A stretch of 47,206 nucleotides of DNA, from contig NZ_JAFBCW010000019.1 of the NCBI RefSeq assembly GCF_016907915.1, positions 1 to 47,206 on the forward strand, given 5' to 3'. Of the stretch, positions 33,917 to 43,347 are shown piece after piece (position 1 is the first letter of the stretch; each line of letters opens with the position of its first letter). The notes beneath the pieces were generated by a model that searched no databases, was not told the DNA's origin, and was given only the letters and a program-made list of their open reading frames with translations. The position numbers were made by a program, and so were the translations under genes. This DNA comes from Desulforadius tongensis. GTDB taxonomy: Bacteria; Bacillota; Desulfotomaculia; Desulfotomaculales; Desulfohalotomaculaceae.

Positions 33917-35425
33917 TTACCGGCCTGCCGGTTTAATACCTAAGATGTTCAGTTCCGTTTCGTTTAAACCGATACCCCGCAGGCGCTCTCTACTGCCGCG
34001 CAGGCTCTCCACTGCATTTACACCCAACGCCCCTAATATTTCTTTTAATTCCAGCGACCAGCCGCGGATCATATTAATTAAGCATTGGGCCGCTTTATCC
34101 GGGTTCAGGCGGCGAACCAGTTCCGGGCGCTGGGTGGCAATACCCCAGGAACAGCTGCCGGTGTAACACTTCTGGCAGAGACGACAGCCCATGGCAATAA
34201 GGGCGGCAGTACCTACGGCCACAGCATCAGCCCCCAGTGCAATTGCTTTAGCCATGTCAGCACTGGAACGAATGCCGCCGGAAGCTATAATGGATACCTT
34301 ATTCCTGATGCCTTCTTTACGCAGCCGGTCATCCACTGCAGCCAAGGCTATTTCAATGGGTATACCCACATTATCCCGGATAATGGTCGGTGCCGCCCCG
34401 GTGCCGCCCCGGAAACCATCCAGGTAGATGATATCTGCACCGGCCCGGGCAATACCGCTGGCAATGGCCGCAACGTTGTGCACCGCGGCAATTTTTACAC
34501 TGACAGGCTTTTCATAGCCGGTGGCCTCTTTAATAGCATAAATAAGTTGGGCCAAATCTTCAATGGAATAGATATCGTGATGGGGTGCCGGTGAAATAGC
34601 ATCAGACCCCTCCGGTATCATTCTGGTTTGGGAAACCTCCCGGTTTACTTTTTCGCCGGGAAGGTGTCCCCCAATACCAGGCTTGGCCCCCTGGCCGCAT
34701 TTAATTTCTACCACCGCAGCCCGATTCAGGTACTCTTGATTAACCCCAAAACGACCGGAAGCCACCTGCACAATGGTATTTTCGCCATAGCAATACAACT
34801 CCTTGTGCAAACCACCCTCACCGGTGTTGTACAAAATGCCGCACTCTTTAGCGGCACTGGCCAGCGCCTTGTGGGCATTTAAACTGATGGCCCCATAGGA
34901 CATGGCACTGAATACAATGGGTGTATCCAGTTTAACCTGGGGATTTAGCTTCGTTTTTAACTTGTACTCACCGTTTTCACTGTACCGGAACTCCAAGCTG
35001 TCGGGCTTTGAACCCAGGTAAGTCCTTAACTCCATTGGTTCCCGCAGCGGGTCAATGGAAGGGTTAGTTACCTGGCAGGCATCCAGCACCATATGATCAA
35101 AGTAGCTCTTGTATACTTTGTCGTTGCCGCCGCCGGTAAGCAGCATTCCGCCGGTGGCCGCCTGTTTATGCAGGTTTTTAATGTGCTCCGGCGTCCAGTG
35201 ATGATTTTCTTTATAGGCCAGGGGATTCTTAACAACATTAATAGCCGCTTCCGGGCAGGTACTTACACAGCGCTGGCAGGCCACGCACTTTTTGTGGTCA
35301 GCCACCACTTTATCCCCTTTAAAACTCAGCGTGCCAAAGCCGCACTCCGCCACACAGCGCCTGCAGCGGCGGCAGAGGGTGTGATCGATTTGCACGTTAA
35401 ATTCTGCCGGCAGATAAACACTCAT
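33917..35425 (-). CDS. ferredoxin-fused FMN domain of glutamate synthase (GltB domain 2)
   Basis: 502 residues. Residues about 10-70 are a two-cluster ferredoxin (CRRCRRCVAEC and CVACQRCVSTC). The rest is the glutamate synthase FMN barrel: [59 protein letters not shown], and the Cys group CRLCQKCYTGSCSWGIATQ that binds an iron-sulfur cluster. The overall gene set matches archaeal-type glutamate synthase, in which domains are separate. The fused ferredoxin would pass electrons to the flavin, so it may not need GltD. ATG overlaps the amidotransferase stop by 4 bases. Confidence 0.93.
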   Translation of the reverse strand: MSVYLPAEFNVQIDHTLCRRCRRCVAECGFGTLSFKGDKVVADHKKCVACQRCVSTCPEAAINVVKNPLAYKENHHWTPEHIKNLHKQAATGGMLLTGGGNDKVYKSYFDHMVLDACQVTNPSIDPLREPMELRTYLGSKPDSLEFRYSENGEYKLKTKLNPQVKLDTPIVFSAMSYGAISLNAHKALASAAKECGILYNTGEGGLHKELYCYGENTIVQVASGRFGVNQEYLNRAAVVEIKCGQGAKPGIGGHLPGEKVNREVSQTRMIPEGSDAISPAPHHDIYSIEDLAQLIYAIKEATGYEKPVSVKIAAVHNVAAIASGIARAGADIIYLDGFRGGTGAAPTIIRDNVGIPIEIALAAVDDRLRKEGIRNKVSIIASGGIRSSADMAKAIALGADAVAVGTAALIAMGCRLCQKCYTGSCSWGIATQRPELVRRLNPDKAAQCLINMIRGWSLELKEILGALGVNAVESLRGSRERLRGIGLNETELNILGIKPAGR

Positions 35426-36522
35426 ACTTCTACCCCCTCTTCCAATTCAGCAATAACTGGTTCCCCCGCCTCAGCCGTCCATACTTCGTCCAAATCCGGG
35501 CATATTTCGCGGATGGCACTTTCTTCACTGGCCATATAAACCATGTCATCTTTAATTCCCACAGTCATGGGACGCAGTTTAATCCGGTCATTGAGTCCTA
35601 TCATCGCCCTGCTGTTGGCAATAATAAAGCTGAAGGGACCATTTAACAACGCCGAACCGTACACCTGCCTGATGGCGGTATAAACAGCCCGCTGCTCCGG
35701 TTCCATTCTGTCAATCTCCTGCCAAAAAGGCGCTGCCAATATTTTACAAGTTAATTCCAAGGGAATTCCCTGTTTTCTGTGCAGTAAATCCACAAAATAG
35801 GCCACCACTTCGGTATCTGTTTGTAATTCACAACGGTAGTTGAACATTTCCAGGTATCTCTTGTTGATGCCGTAAGAGGATATTTCCCCGTTGTGCACCA
35901 CCGACCAGTCTAACAAACAAAAGGGATGGGCACCACCCCACCAGCCCGGTGTGTTAGTGGGAAAACGCCCGTGTGAAGTCCAAATATAGGCTTCATAATC
36001 TTCCAGGCAGAAAAAACGACCGATATCTTCCGGGTAGCCAACCCCCTTAAAGGCACCCATATTTTTACCGGAAGATATTACAAAGGCACCATCCAGGCAA
36101 TTATTAATATACATTACAGCTTCTACCACATAATCTCTTTCATCAACCGGTTGACCGGCATTATCATACAAACTTTTACCGTCAACCAAGAGAAAATACC
36201 TCCAGATAATCGGAGGATCGGTAATATTATCCACATTTCTCGTTGGAATCGGTTCGCAGCGATCAACAATAAATTTATCTTTTAAATAGGTTTCAGTATC
36301 AATGCGATTTTGTTTACTGCTGTACAGGATGTGAAACGCGTAGTGATTTTTAAAGTCAGGATATATGCCGTAGGCAGCAAAACCGCCGCCTAAACCGTTG
36401 GATCGGTCATGCATCAGTGCAATGGATTTAATTACCGCTTCCCCGTTCATACGGCGGCCTTTTTTACTCATCATCCCGCTGATGGCGCATCCTGAAGGGA
36501 TTCTGGGGAATGTACCAATCAT
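35422..36522 (-). CDS. class II glutamine amidotransferase domain of glutamate synthase (GltB domain 1)
   Basis: 366 residues homologous to the glutaminase part of glutamate synthase and PurF-type enzymes. The presumed nucleophile is Cys12 in PSGCAISGMM after a short leader that would be removed; N-terminal GGGFAAYGIYP, and the HNGEISSYG ammonia-channel motif (near residue 225) is present. It supplies ammonia to the FMN-domain protein. Start ATG 36522 follows AGGAGGTTATTGCACCA. First gene of the operon amidotransferase - ferredoxin/FMN - GXGXG - lpdA - lipA. GlxB-like or GltB-like use remains to be told apart. Confidence 0.9.
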   Translation of the reverse strand: MIGTFPRIPSGCAISGMMSKKGRRMNGEAVIKSIALMHDRSNGLGGGFAAYGIYPDFKNHYAFHILYSSKQNRIDTETYLKDKFIVDRCEPIPTRNVDNITDPPIIWRYFLLVDGKSLYDNAGQPVDERDYVVEAVMYINNCLDGAFVISSGKNMGAFKGVGYPEDIGRFFCLEDYEAYIWTSHGRFPTNTPGWWGGAHPFCLLDWSVVHNGEISSYGINKRYLEMFNYRCELQTDTEVVAYFVDLLHRKQGIPLELTCKILAAPFWQEIDRMEPEQRAVYTAIRQVYGSALLNGPFSFIIANSRAMIGLNDRIKLRPMTVGIKDDMVYMASEESAIREICPDLDEVWTAEAGEPVIAELEEGVEV

Positions 36523-36626
36523 TGGTGCAATAACCTCCTATTACTAGAATTTTTATCATGCTGATGAGGCCAAAAACCGAGGTTAAAACCGAACTCTAAA
36601 CCGGGCCTTAACTTATAAAGCTGTCG
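36523..36626 (-). other. leader of the split glutamate synthase operon
   Basis: Between the glnA relic and the amidotransferase start. It contains an imperfect hairpin of GGCC...GGCC type (about 36607-36567) with TTTTT inside. No promoter or known riboswitch is recognisable to me. Confidence 0.4.
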
Positions 36627-36725
36627 CTAGCTAGCAAAAGAAGGCTGCAAATTCTCCTCTAACACCCATGAGTGAACTTGCATACTACGGCAGCTGCTTC
36701 ACTTCATTGTTTTTACTTACTTCAG
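36627..36725 (-). pseudogene. relic of the 3' end of a glutamine synthetase gene
   Basis: The short frame 36683-36627 reads MQVHSWVLEENLQPSFAS. The intact glnA gene at 43348-44679 ends [15 protein letters not shown]; 9 of the first 12 positions agree. Bases upstream also match: GCTGCCG before the ATG against GCTACCG in glnA, with weaker similarity back to about 36725. Stops and small indels break it. So a third glutamine synthetase gene, or a copied end of one, once stood here upstream of the split glutamate synthase genes. This explains most of the 294-base gap 36523-36816. Confidence 0.7.
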
Positions 36726-36774
36726 CCGATTAACTTACCCCATACTCCCGTTAACCGGTAATTTTTAAGGATTA

Positions 36775-36798
36775 ACGCTCCCTTTTAAAAGGGAGCGT
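36775..36798. terminator. 12-bp palindrome after gltD
   Basis: ACGCTCCCTTTT followed directly by AAAAGGGAGCGT, 19 bases beyond the gltD stop. It would fold as a strong hairpin with a TTAA loop. No U run follows, so it may be a 3' stabiliser or weak terminator of gltBD. Confidence 0.6.
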
Positions 36799-36816
36799 CA
36801 TCTTACAAATATATTA

Positions 36817-38301
36817 TTATACCAGGTTTGAAAATCCCATCAAGTAGCGGTGGCACTCCCGTGCTGCACCCCGCCCTTCATTGATAGCCCATATCACCAG
36901 GCTCTGCCCCCGGCGCATGTCACCGGCAGCAAATACTCCCTCAACATTGGTCATAAACTTACCATACTCAGCTTTGGCGTTAGAACGCTCATCGCGAGCA
37001 ATACCCAGTTGGTCAAGAAGAGTGTCTTCGGGACCGGTAAAACCCATGGCCAGCAGCACCAGCTGGGCAGGCCAAACCTTCTCCGTGCCGGGTATTTCCC
37101 TCGGCACTAAACGCCCCTGGTCATTCCTCGCCCATTCAACGTTAACGGTATGCACCTCTTTTACATGCCCGCGCTCATCTCCAACAAATTTTTTCGTCAT
37201 GATGCAATATTGGCGCGGATCAGCACCATAAAGAGCTGCTGCTTCTTCCTGGGCGTAATCAACTTTATGCACCCTGGGAAACTGCGGCCAAGGGTTACTT
37301 GAACTGCGCTCGGAGGGGAGTTTAGGCATAATTTCAAGCTGTACAACACTCCTGCACTTATGACGCAGCGAGGTACCAACACAGTCGGTGCCGGTATCTC
37401 CACCGCCAATAACAACAACGTCTTTCCCCGCAGCAGAAATGAAATTTCCATCCGCATAATTGGAATCCAGCAGACTTTTAGTATTGGCATGAAGAAACTC
37501 TACTGCAAAATGAATACCTTTAAGATTTCGCCCTTCAACAGGTAAGTCACGGGCTTTGGTAGCTCCACCGCAAAGAACCACCGCATCAAATTCCCGAAGA
37601 AGTTTTTCTGCCGGATAATCCTTACCAACTTCTGTGTTAGTTACAAACTTAATCCCTTCCGCTGCCATAATATCAACTCGCCTTTGTACATACCGTTTGT
37701 CAAGCTTCATATTGGGAATACCGTACATCAAAAGCCCGCCAATTCTGTCGGCACGCTCAAAAACAGTAACCCAGTGGCCGGCTTTATTAAGCTGGGCCGC
37801 ACAGGCCAGGCCGGAAGGCCCCGAACCAACCACGGCAACCCTTTTGCCGGTGCGTTTAGCAGGCGGCTGTGGCACGATCCACCCCTCTTCATATGCTTTA
37901 TCAATAATGGCACACTCAATGTTTCTTATAGTAACAGGCGAGCCAACAAGCCCGGCAGTGCATGCCCCCTCACAGGGTGCCGGACAAACCCTGCCGGTGA
38001 ACTCCGGAAAGTTATTTGTCTTCAACAGGCGATTAAGGGCCTCTTTCCACAATCCCCGGTAGACTAAATCATTCCATTCCGGCGGCAAATTATGGTTGGG
38101 ACAGCCCGAAACCATCCCGTTAATCATAATTCCGCTGTGACAGAATGGTATGCCGCATTCCATACACCGCGCTGCCTGTGTTTTCAATTTTTCTTCCGGC
38201 AGGCGATGGTGAAACTCCTGCCAATCGTTTACACGCTCTAAAGGTTCCCGATGGGCAGGAAGTTCCCTGTTATATTCCATAAATCCGGTAGGTTTACCCA
38301 T
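36817..38301 (-). CDS. gltD: glutamate synthase small subunit (NADPH)
   Basis: NAD(P)H-oxidising FAD subunit that feeds electrons to GltB. 494 residues. The N-terminal iron-sulfur part has [10 protein letters not shown] and [15 protein letters not shown]-binding [17 protein letters not shown] near residue 145; NADPH-binding [15 protein letters not shown] near 290; and the C-terminal [19 protein letters not shown] motif. I start at the ATG 38301 (GGGAGG 8 bases upstream). It begins 29 bases after the gltB stop and is its normal partner. Confidence 0.96.
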   Translation of the reverse strand: MGKPTGFMEYNRELPAHREPLERVNDWQEFHHRLPEEKLKTQAARCMECGIPFCHSGIMINGMVSGCPNHNLPPEWNDLVYRGLWKEALNRLLKTNNFPEFTGRVCPAPCEGACTAGLVGSPVTIRNIECAIIDKAYEEGWIVPQPPAKRTGKRVAVVGSGPSGLACAAQLNKAGHWVTVFERADRIGGLLMYGIPNMKLDKRYVQRRVDIMAAEGIKFVTNTEVGKDYPAEKLLREFDAVVLCGGATKARDLPVEGRNLKGIHFAVEFLHANTKSLLDSNYADGNFISAAGKDVVVIGGGDTGTDCVGTSLRHKCRSVVQLEIMPKLPSERSSSNPWPQFPRVHKVDYAQEEAAALYGADPRQYCIMTKKFVGDERGHVKEVHTVNVEWARNDQGRLVPREIPGTEKVWPAQLVLLAMGFTGPEDTLLDQLGIARDERSNAKAEYGKFMTNVEGVFAAGDMRRGQSLVIWAINEGRGAARECHRYLMGFSNLV

Positions 38302-38330
38302 AACGTTTCCTCCCAACCAATTTTGCTCAA

Positions 38331-41300
38331 TTAATTACCGCTGACCCGAGATTGGTCGTTTTTGTTCTCCTCAAAAGCAGTCATAATAGCTTCTTCTCCG
38401 CTTAACCCCATCTTATATGCCCGCTCAATGGCTTCCATCATGCGCTTGTAGTCCTTGGGAATAACCCGTACAAACTTTGGCAGCATGTCATCCCAATTAT
38501 CCAGCACCCTTTGAGCAGCTTTACTTCTCGTATATTTTACATGCCGTTTAATCAAATTTTTAACCTCTTCAATTTCACCGGTATCCTCCAGTTTTTCAAG
38601 CAGAACCATTTCCAGGTTGCAGCGATTATGGAAAGTACCGTCTTCATCAAGCACGTAGGCAACACCGCCGGACATGCCCGCTGCGAAGTTTCTGCCGGTG
38701 GAACCAAGCACCACCACCCGGCCGCCAGTCATATATTCACACCCGTGATCACCTACACCTTCCACAACCGCCCGCACACCGCTGTTTCTGACACAGAATC
38801 GCTCACCGGCCACACCGCGGATATACGCTTCTCCCGATGTAGCGCCGTAAAAAGCCACATTGCCGATGATAATATTTTCTTCAGGCACAAAGGTGGACTT
38901 GGTTGGAGGAAATACAATTATTTTGCCACCTGAAAGACCCTTACCGATATAGTCGTTGGCATCCCCTTCCAGGGTAAGTGTAATCCCCTTGGGGACAAAG
39001 GCACCGAAACTCTGCCCGGCCGAACCCTCAAAATACAATCGAATGGTATCCTCGGGCAGTCCTTCCGCACCATAACGCCTTGTAACCTCGCTGCCCAGGA
39101 TGGTTCCCACAACCCGGTTAATGTTGCGAATGGGCAGCTTAGCTTCCACCGGTTCCCCATTTTCCAGGGCAGGCCGGCAGATCCTTAACAGTTCCTGCAT
39201 GTCAAGGGATTTCTCCAGCCTGTGATCCTGGGCAACCCGGCAGTATCTACCCACACTTTCCGGAACATCCGGCCGGTACAGCAGAGCGGAAAGATCCAGT
39301 CCTTTTGTCTTCCAGTGGTCAACAGCCTTACTAACCTCAAGCACGTCAGTTCTACCCACCATCTCATTCACAGAACGGAAGCCCAACTCAGCCATTATCT
39401 CCCGCATTTCTTGGGCAATAAAACGCATCAAATTAACCACATGCTCCGGATCACCCCGGAAATTCTTGCGCAGTTCCGGGTTCTGGGTGGCTATACCCAC
39501 CGGGCAGGTATCCAGGTTGCAGACCCGCATCATAACGCAGCCCATGGCCACAAGGGGAGCGGTGGCAAAACCGTATTCTTCAGCACCTAAAAGTGCTGCT
39601 ATTACTACATCACGCCCGGTCATAAGTTTACCGTCGGTTTCTACAACTATTCGGTCACGAAGCTTGTTTAATACAAGGGTTTGGTGTGTTTCCGCAACAC
39701 CTAATTCCCAGGGCAGCCCGGCATGCCTGATGCTTGTGCGCGGGGATGCACCCGTACCCCCGTCGTAACCGCTGATCAGCACAACATCGGCCCGCCCTTT
39801 GGCTACCCCTGCAGCAATGGTGCCCACACCTACCTCTGAAACCAGCTTGACATTAATTCTGGCCCTGGGATTGGCATTTTTAAGATCGTGAATCAGCTCT
39901 GCAAGGTCTTCAATTGAATAAATATCATGGTGAGGCGGCGGTGAAATAAGCCCCACACCGGCTGTGGTACCCCTTACCTCCGCAATCCAGGGATACACCT
40001 TTTTGCCCGGCAGCTGGCCGCCTTCACCGGGTTTTGCCCCTTGGGCCATTTTAATTTGAATTTCATCTGCATTAACTAAATAATTGCTTGTAACCCCAAA
40101 CCGGCCTGAAGCCACCTGCTTGATGGCACTGCGGCGGGAATCACCATTGGGATCGGGTATAAAACGAGCAGGATCTTCCCCGCCTTCACCGGTGTTGCTC
40201 TTGCCGCCAATTCTATTCATAGCAATGGCCAGGCATTCATGGGCTTCTTTACTTATGGAACCGTACGACATGGCCCCAGTTTTAAAACGCCTGCAGATTT
40301 CTTCCACCGGTTCCACTTCATCTATTGGAATGGGCTTGCGGTTTGATTTAAAGGTAAAAAGCCCGCGTAAAGTACAGCTTTTCTGCGCTTTACTGTTCAG
40401 CAGCGATGAATAGCGCTTAAAAAGATTATAGTCATTGCTGCGGCAGGCCTGCTGCAGGGTATAAATGGTCTCCGGGTTAAACATGTGCTCTTCCCCGTCA
40501 TGACGCCACTGGAAGGCGGAACCGCAGTCCAAAGCAGCGTCCCCCGGCTCGGAAAACGCCCGCCGATGCCTAAGTTCAACTTCCCTGGCAATGGCATCCA
40601 GGTCAATACCGCCCAGGCGTGAAGAAGTCCAGGTAAAATATTTATCTATAACCGACTGGTGAATTCCAATGGCCTCAAATATCTGCGCCCCGCAGTAGCT
40701 TTGAATTGTAGAAATGCCCATTTTGGACATTACCTTGACTACACCTTTGGTTGCTGCCTTAATGTAATTCTTAATTGCCTCCCCGGAACTCAAACCGGTA
40801 AGCAGCCCCTTTTGAACCATATTCTCCAGGGTTTCAAAAGCCAGGTAAGGGTTAATGGCACTGGCACCATAACCCAGCAGCAGTGCAAAATGGTGCACTT
40901 CCCGCGGTTCCCCGGATTCAAGCAGCAGGCTTACTTTGGTACGGCTGCCTTCTCTTATCAAATGATGATGAAGTCCCGACACAGCCAGCAGGGCAGGAAT
41001 AGCAGCTTGCTGGCTATCTATACCCCGGTCGGATAAAATCAGTAAATTAGCACCGTTAGAAATGGCACCATCTGCCGCCCGGAATAGGTTATCCAATGCT
41101 TTTTCCAATCCCCGGCTTCCTTCAGATACTTTGTACAAAATGGACAAAGTTACCGCTTTAAAACCATCACAATCAATGTGCCGCAATTTTGCCAATTCTT
41201 CATTGCTGAGAACGGGTACTTTTAACCTGATTCTCCGGCAGCTGTCGGGCTCCGGCTTAATAAGGTTCTTTTCGGCACCAATGGTTGTTCCGGTGGCAGT

Positions 41301-42923
41301 AATTAATTCTTCTCTAATGGCATCAATTGGCGGGTTGGTTACCTGGGCAAACAGCTGCTTAAAATAGTTGTACAGAAGCTGCGGTTTTTCAGATAACACT
41401 GCCAGCGAGGCATCATTACCCATGGCACCAACCGGGTCAACAGCATTCTTAGCCATTGGTTCCAGTATCTTACCCAGTTCCTCGTGAGTATAACCAAAGG
41501 CCTGCTGCCGCCGGACCATGGTGTCTTTGTTCGGTTCCGGAACCCGGGAAGCCTTGGGCAGGTCTTCAAGGTTAATCATATATTTATCTACCCACCGGCG
41601 GTAAGGATGCTCGGAAACTATACGCTGCTTTAATTCTTCGTCGGTAACAATACGGCCCGCGCCGGTATCCACAAGCAGCATACGTCCCGGGTGAAGCCGT
41701 TCTTTATATGTCACCTTCTCAGGCTCCACATCAAGCACGCCTACTTCCGAAGCCAAAATAATAATGTCATCCTTGGTTACGTAATAACGCGAGGGCCTCA
41801 GGCCGTTTCTGTCAAGCACCGCGCCAATGATTCTACCATCGGTAAAGGCAACGGCAGCCGGTCCGTCCCACGGTTCCATTAAGCAGCTGTGATATTCATA
41901 AAATGCCTTTTTTTCATCGCTCATACTTTCATGATTGGACCACGGTTCTGGAATCATCATCATGGCAGCGTGGGGCAGTGAACGCCCTGAAAGGGTAAGA
42001 AATTCCAGGCAGTTGTCAAACATGGCCGAGTCACTGCCCTCCTGGTCAATTACCGGCAGGATCTTTTTCATATCTTCGCCGAAGAGCTCTGACTGGCACA
42101 TGGCCTGGCGGGCATGCATCCAGTTGACGTTCCCGCGCAGCGTATTGATCTCACCGTTATGGATTATATAGCGATAAGGATGAGCACGTTCCCAACTGGG
42201 GAAGGTATTGGTACTAAACCTGGAATGCACAAGGGCAAGCGCGGTTTCTATGTCCGGATCCTGCAGGTCCAGATAAAATTGATCCAACTGTTCAGGAGTA
42301 AGCATCCCTTTGTAAACAATGGTACGGGAGGACAAACTGGCAAAATAGAAGGGTTCCCCATCCTGCAGGCATGAGCGGCGAACTTCCTTTTTAGCCCGCT
42401 TTCTTATCACATAAAGCTTACGTTCAAAGGCCAGGTTGTCTTTAATTTCCGGGTTCGGGGCAATAAACACCTGGCTTATATATGGTTGGGCCAGTTTCGC
42501 GGTTTCACCCACCATAGAGTCATTTACGGGAACTGTACGCCATCCCAGTAAAACCTGGCCTTCCTCCTGCACAACTTTTTCCACTACTCGCTGGCAGGCT
42601 TCCCGCCGGCCGGCATCGGTGGGCAGGAAAAGCATACCTACACCGTATCTACCGGCAGGAGGCAGGGAAATATTTAATTCTGCACACTCTTTTTCCAAAA
42701 AAGCATGGGGTATCTGCATCAGAATTCCGGCCCCATCCCCTGTATTGGTCTCAGCGCCCTGACCTCCCCGGTGGTCAAGATTAATGAGAATGGTAAGCGC
42801 CTGGTGCAAAATTTGGTTAGATTTCTTTCCTTTGATGTTGGCTACAAATCCAATGCCGCATGCATCATGTTCAAATTTAGGATCATATAGACCCTGTTTC
42901 GGGGGCAATCCATATGTTTTCAT
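38331..42923 (-). CDS. gltB: glutamate synthase large subunit
   Basis: Full-length enzyme, 1530 residues, that hydrolyses glutamine and reductively aminates 2-oxoglutarate to two glutamates. Domains in order: glutaminase with nucleophile Cys22 in HDACGIGF (the leader is cleaved), the central domain, the FMN/synthase domain ([36 protein letters not shown]), the 3Fe-4S Cys group [19 protein letters not shown], and the GXGXG helix ([22 protein letters not shown] in part). I start at ATG 42923, as the longer frame to 42983 enters the leader RNA. gltD follows 29 bases downstream. Confidence 0.97.
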   Translation of the reverse strand: MKTYGLPPKQGLYDPKFEHDACGIGFVANIKGKKSNQILHQALTILINLDHRGGQGAETNTGDGAGILMQIPHAFLEKECAELNISLPPAGRYGVGMLFLPTDAGRREACQRVVEKVVQEEGQVLLGWRTVPVNDSMVGETAKLAQPYISQVFIAPNPEIKDNLAFERKLYVIRKRAKKEVRRSCLQDGEPFYFASLSSRTIVYKGMLTPEQLDQFYLDLQDPDIETALALVHSRFSTNTFPSWERAHPYRYIIHNGEINTLRGNVNWMHARQAMCQSELFGEDMKKILPVIDQEGSDSAMFDNCLEFLTLSGRSLPHAAMMMIPEPWSNHESMSDEKKAFYEYHSCLMEPWDGPAAVAFTDGRIIGAVLDRNGLRPSRYYVTKDDIIILASEVGVLDVEPEKVTYKERLHPGRMLLVDTGAGRIVTDEELKQRIVSEHPYRRWVDKYMINLEDLPKASRVPEPNKDTMVRRQQAFGYTHEELGKILEPMAKNAVDPVGAMGNDASLAVLSEKPQLLYNYFKQLFAQVTNPPIDAIREELITATGTTIGAEKNLIKPEPDSCRRIRLKVPVLSNEELAKLRHIDCDGFKAVTLSILYKVSEGSRGLEKALDNLFRAADGAISNGANLLILSDRGIDSQQAAIPALLAVSGLHHHLIREGSRTKVSLLLESGEPREVHHFALLLGYGASAINPYLAFETLENMVQKGLLTGLSSGEAIKNYIKAATKGVVKVMSKMGISTIQSYCGAQIFEAIGIHQSVIDKYFTWTSSRLGGIDLDAIAREVELRHRRAFSEPGDAALDCGSAFQWRHDGEEHMFNPETIYTLQQACRSNDYNLFKRYSSLLNSKAQKSCTLRGLFTFKSNRKPIPIDEVEPVEEICRRFKTGAMSYGSISKEAHECLAIAMNRIGGKSNTGEGGEDPARFIPDPNGDSRRSAIKQVASGRFGVTSNYLVNADEIQIKMAQGAKPGEGGQLPGKKVYPWIAEVRGTTAGVGLISPPPHHDIYSIEDLAELIHDLKNANPRARINVKLVSEVGVGTIAAGVAKGRADVVLISGYDGGTGASPRTSIRHAGLPWELGVAETHQTLVLNKLRDRIVVETDGKLMTGRDVVIAALLGAEEYGFATAPLVAMGCVMMRVCNLDTCPVGIATQNPELRKNFRGDPEHVVNLMRFIAQEMREIMAELGFRSVNEMVGRTDVLEVSKAVDHWKTKGLDLSALLYRPDVPESVGRYCRVAQDHRLEKSLDMQELLRICRPALENGEPVEAKLPIRNINRVVGTILGSEVTRRYGAEGLPEDTIRLYFEGSAGQSFGAFVPKGITLTLEGDANDYIGKGLSGGKIIVFPPTKSTFVPEENIIIGNVAFYGATSGEAYIRGVAGERFCVRNSGVRAVVEGVGDHGCEYMTGGRVVVLGSTGRNFAAGMSGGVAYVLDEDGTFHNRCNLEMVLLEKLEDTGEIEEVKNLIKRHVKYTRSKAAQRVLDNWDDMLPKFVRVIPKDYKRMMEAIERAYKMGLSGEEAIMTAFEENKNDQSRVSGN

Positions 42924-42982
42924 GATTTTGCAACCTTTCTCCATAATATTGTTTATATCTTTAAATAACAGCTGAAACCACA

Positions 42983-43062
42983 CTGAAACTGATTAACCGT
43001 TTCGTTCCTCCCCAGCAGTTTCAGAAGCGTATAATCCTCGTAAGCCCACCAGGAAGAAACGG
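42983..43062 (-). promoter_or_regulatory. candidate structured leader RNA of gltB (possible pseudoknot)
   Basis: Stem A: CCGTTTCTTCCT (43062-43051) pairs with AGGAACGAAACGG (43009-42997), 12 bp with one bulged C. Stem B: CTGAAACTG (43024-43016), inside the loop of A, pairs with CAGTTTCAG (42991-42983), 9 bp and perfect, downstream of A. This geometry allows a pseudoknot or two alternative folds. A second GTTTCAG (42977-42971) could compete in stem B. The upstream ORF 43021-43107 runs through stem A and stops on stem B. No published riboswitch class is recognised. Confidence 0.45.
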
Positions 43063-43107
43063 CGGTTTTTCCTGTCCCTCATTTAAGAAAGGCAGTATTA
43101 CCTCCAT
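43021..43107 (-). CDS. 28-residue upstream ORF in the gltB leader
   Basis: ATG at 43107 preceded by GGAGGTGATTAAAA, a textbook ribosome binding site at optimal spacing, better than that of many full genes here. The peptide begins MEVILPFLNEGQEKPPF and ends TGA at 43023-43021. It is not a typical attenuation peptide, as it has no glutamine or glutamate run. A second frame (42993-43082, 29 residues, from RDRKNRRFFLVG to GEERNG) overlaps it without a ribosome site; a +1 shift at the A run 43070-43066 would join them. Leader peptide, small protein, or frameshifted small gene remain possible. Confidence 0.55.
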   Translation of the reverse strand: MEVILPFLNEGQEKPPFLPGGLTRIIRF

Positions 43108-43144
43108 TTTTAATCACCTCCAGTATGGTATTATTGATATATTT

Positions 43145-43211
43145 AAAAAAAGGCTGATAAATCATGCTCATTTCCATCCCGGCGGAACAATACCGGCAGG
43201 CGTATTTATCA
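43145..43211 (-). terminator. attenuator-like terminator upstream of gltB
   Basis: TGATAAAT (43211-43204) pairs with ATTTATCA (43162-43155), enclosing an inner CCGG-based hairpin. The stem is followed by GCC and seven T residues (43151-43145). It lies between glnA and the small ORF and could either end readthrough from glnA or attenuate gltBD transcription. Confidence 0.65.
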
Positions 43212-43263
43212 ACGATACTATAATTCCTTATTGGCAGAATATTCATTCATCTTCCCAGAGCAG

Positions 43264-43301
43264 AAAAATGCCCGGGCTAAGGCCATAACCTTATTCCGGG
43301 C
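43264..43301 (-). terminator. intrinsic terminator of the downstream glnA
   Basis: GCCCGG pairs with CCGGGC, with an inner TAAGG/CCTTA stem, followed by ATTTTT. It starts about 47 bases beyond the glnA stop at 43348. Confidence 0.8.
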
Positions 43302-43347
43302 CTTAACTTTTTATATTTTTCACTACCCCAGCAGTTGAAAAACACAG

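Noticed and set aside
36817-38301. CRISPR array anywhere in the window
   Set aside because: No run of regularly spaced identical repeats was seen in this or any other part.
42993-43082. 29-codon frame overlapping the gltB upstream ORF
   Set aside because: It looks protein-like but has no ribosome binding site. Kept only as a possible frameshift continuation.
42924-43263. Known glutamine riboswitch (glnA or downstream-peptide class)
   Set aside because: The conserved GGAAGUAGG core is missing; only weak resemblance in GUUC/GAAC pairing.
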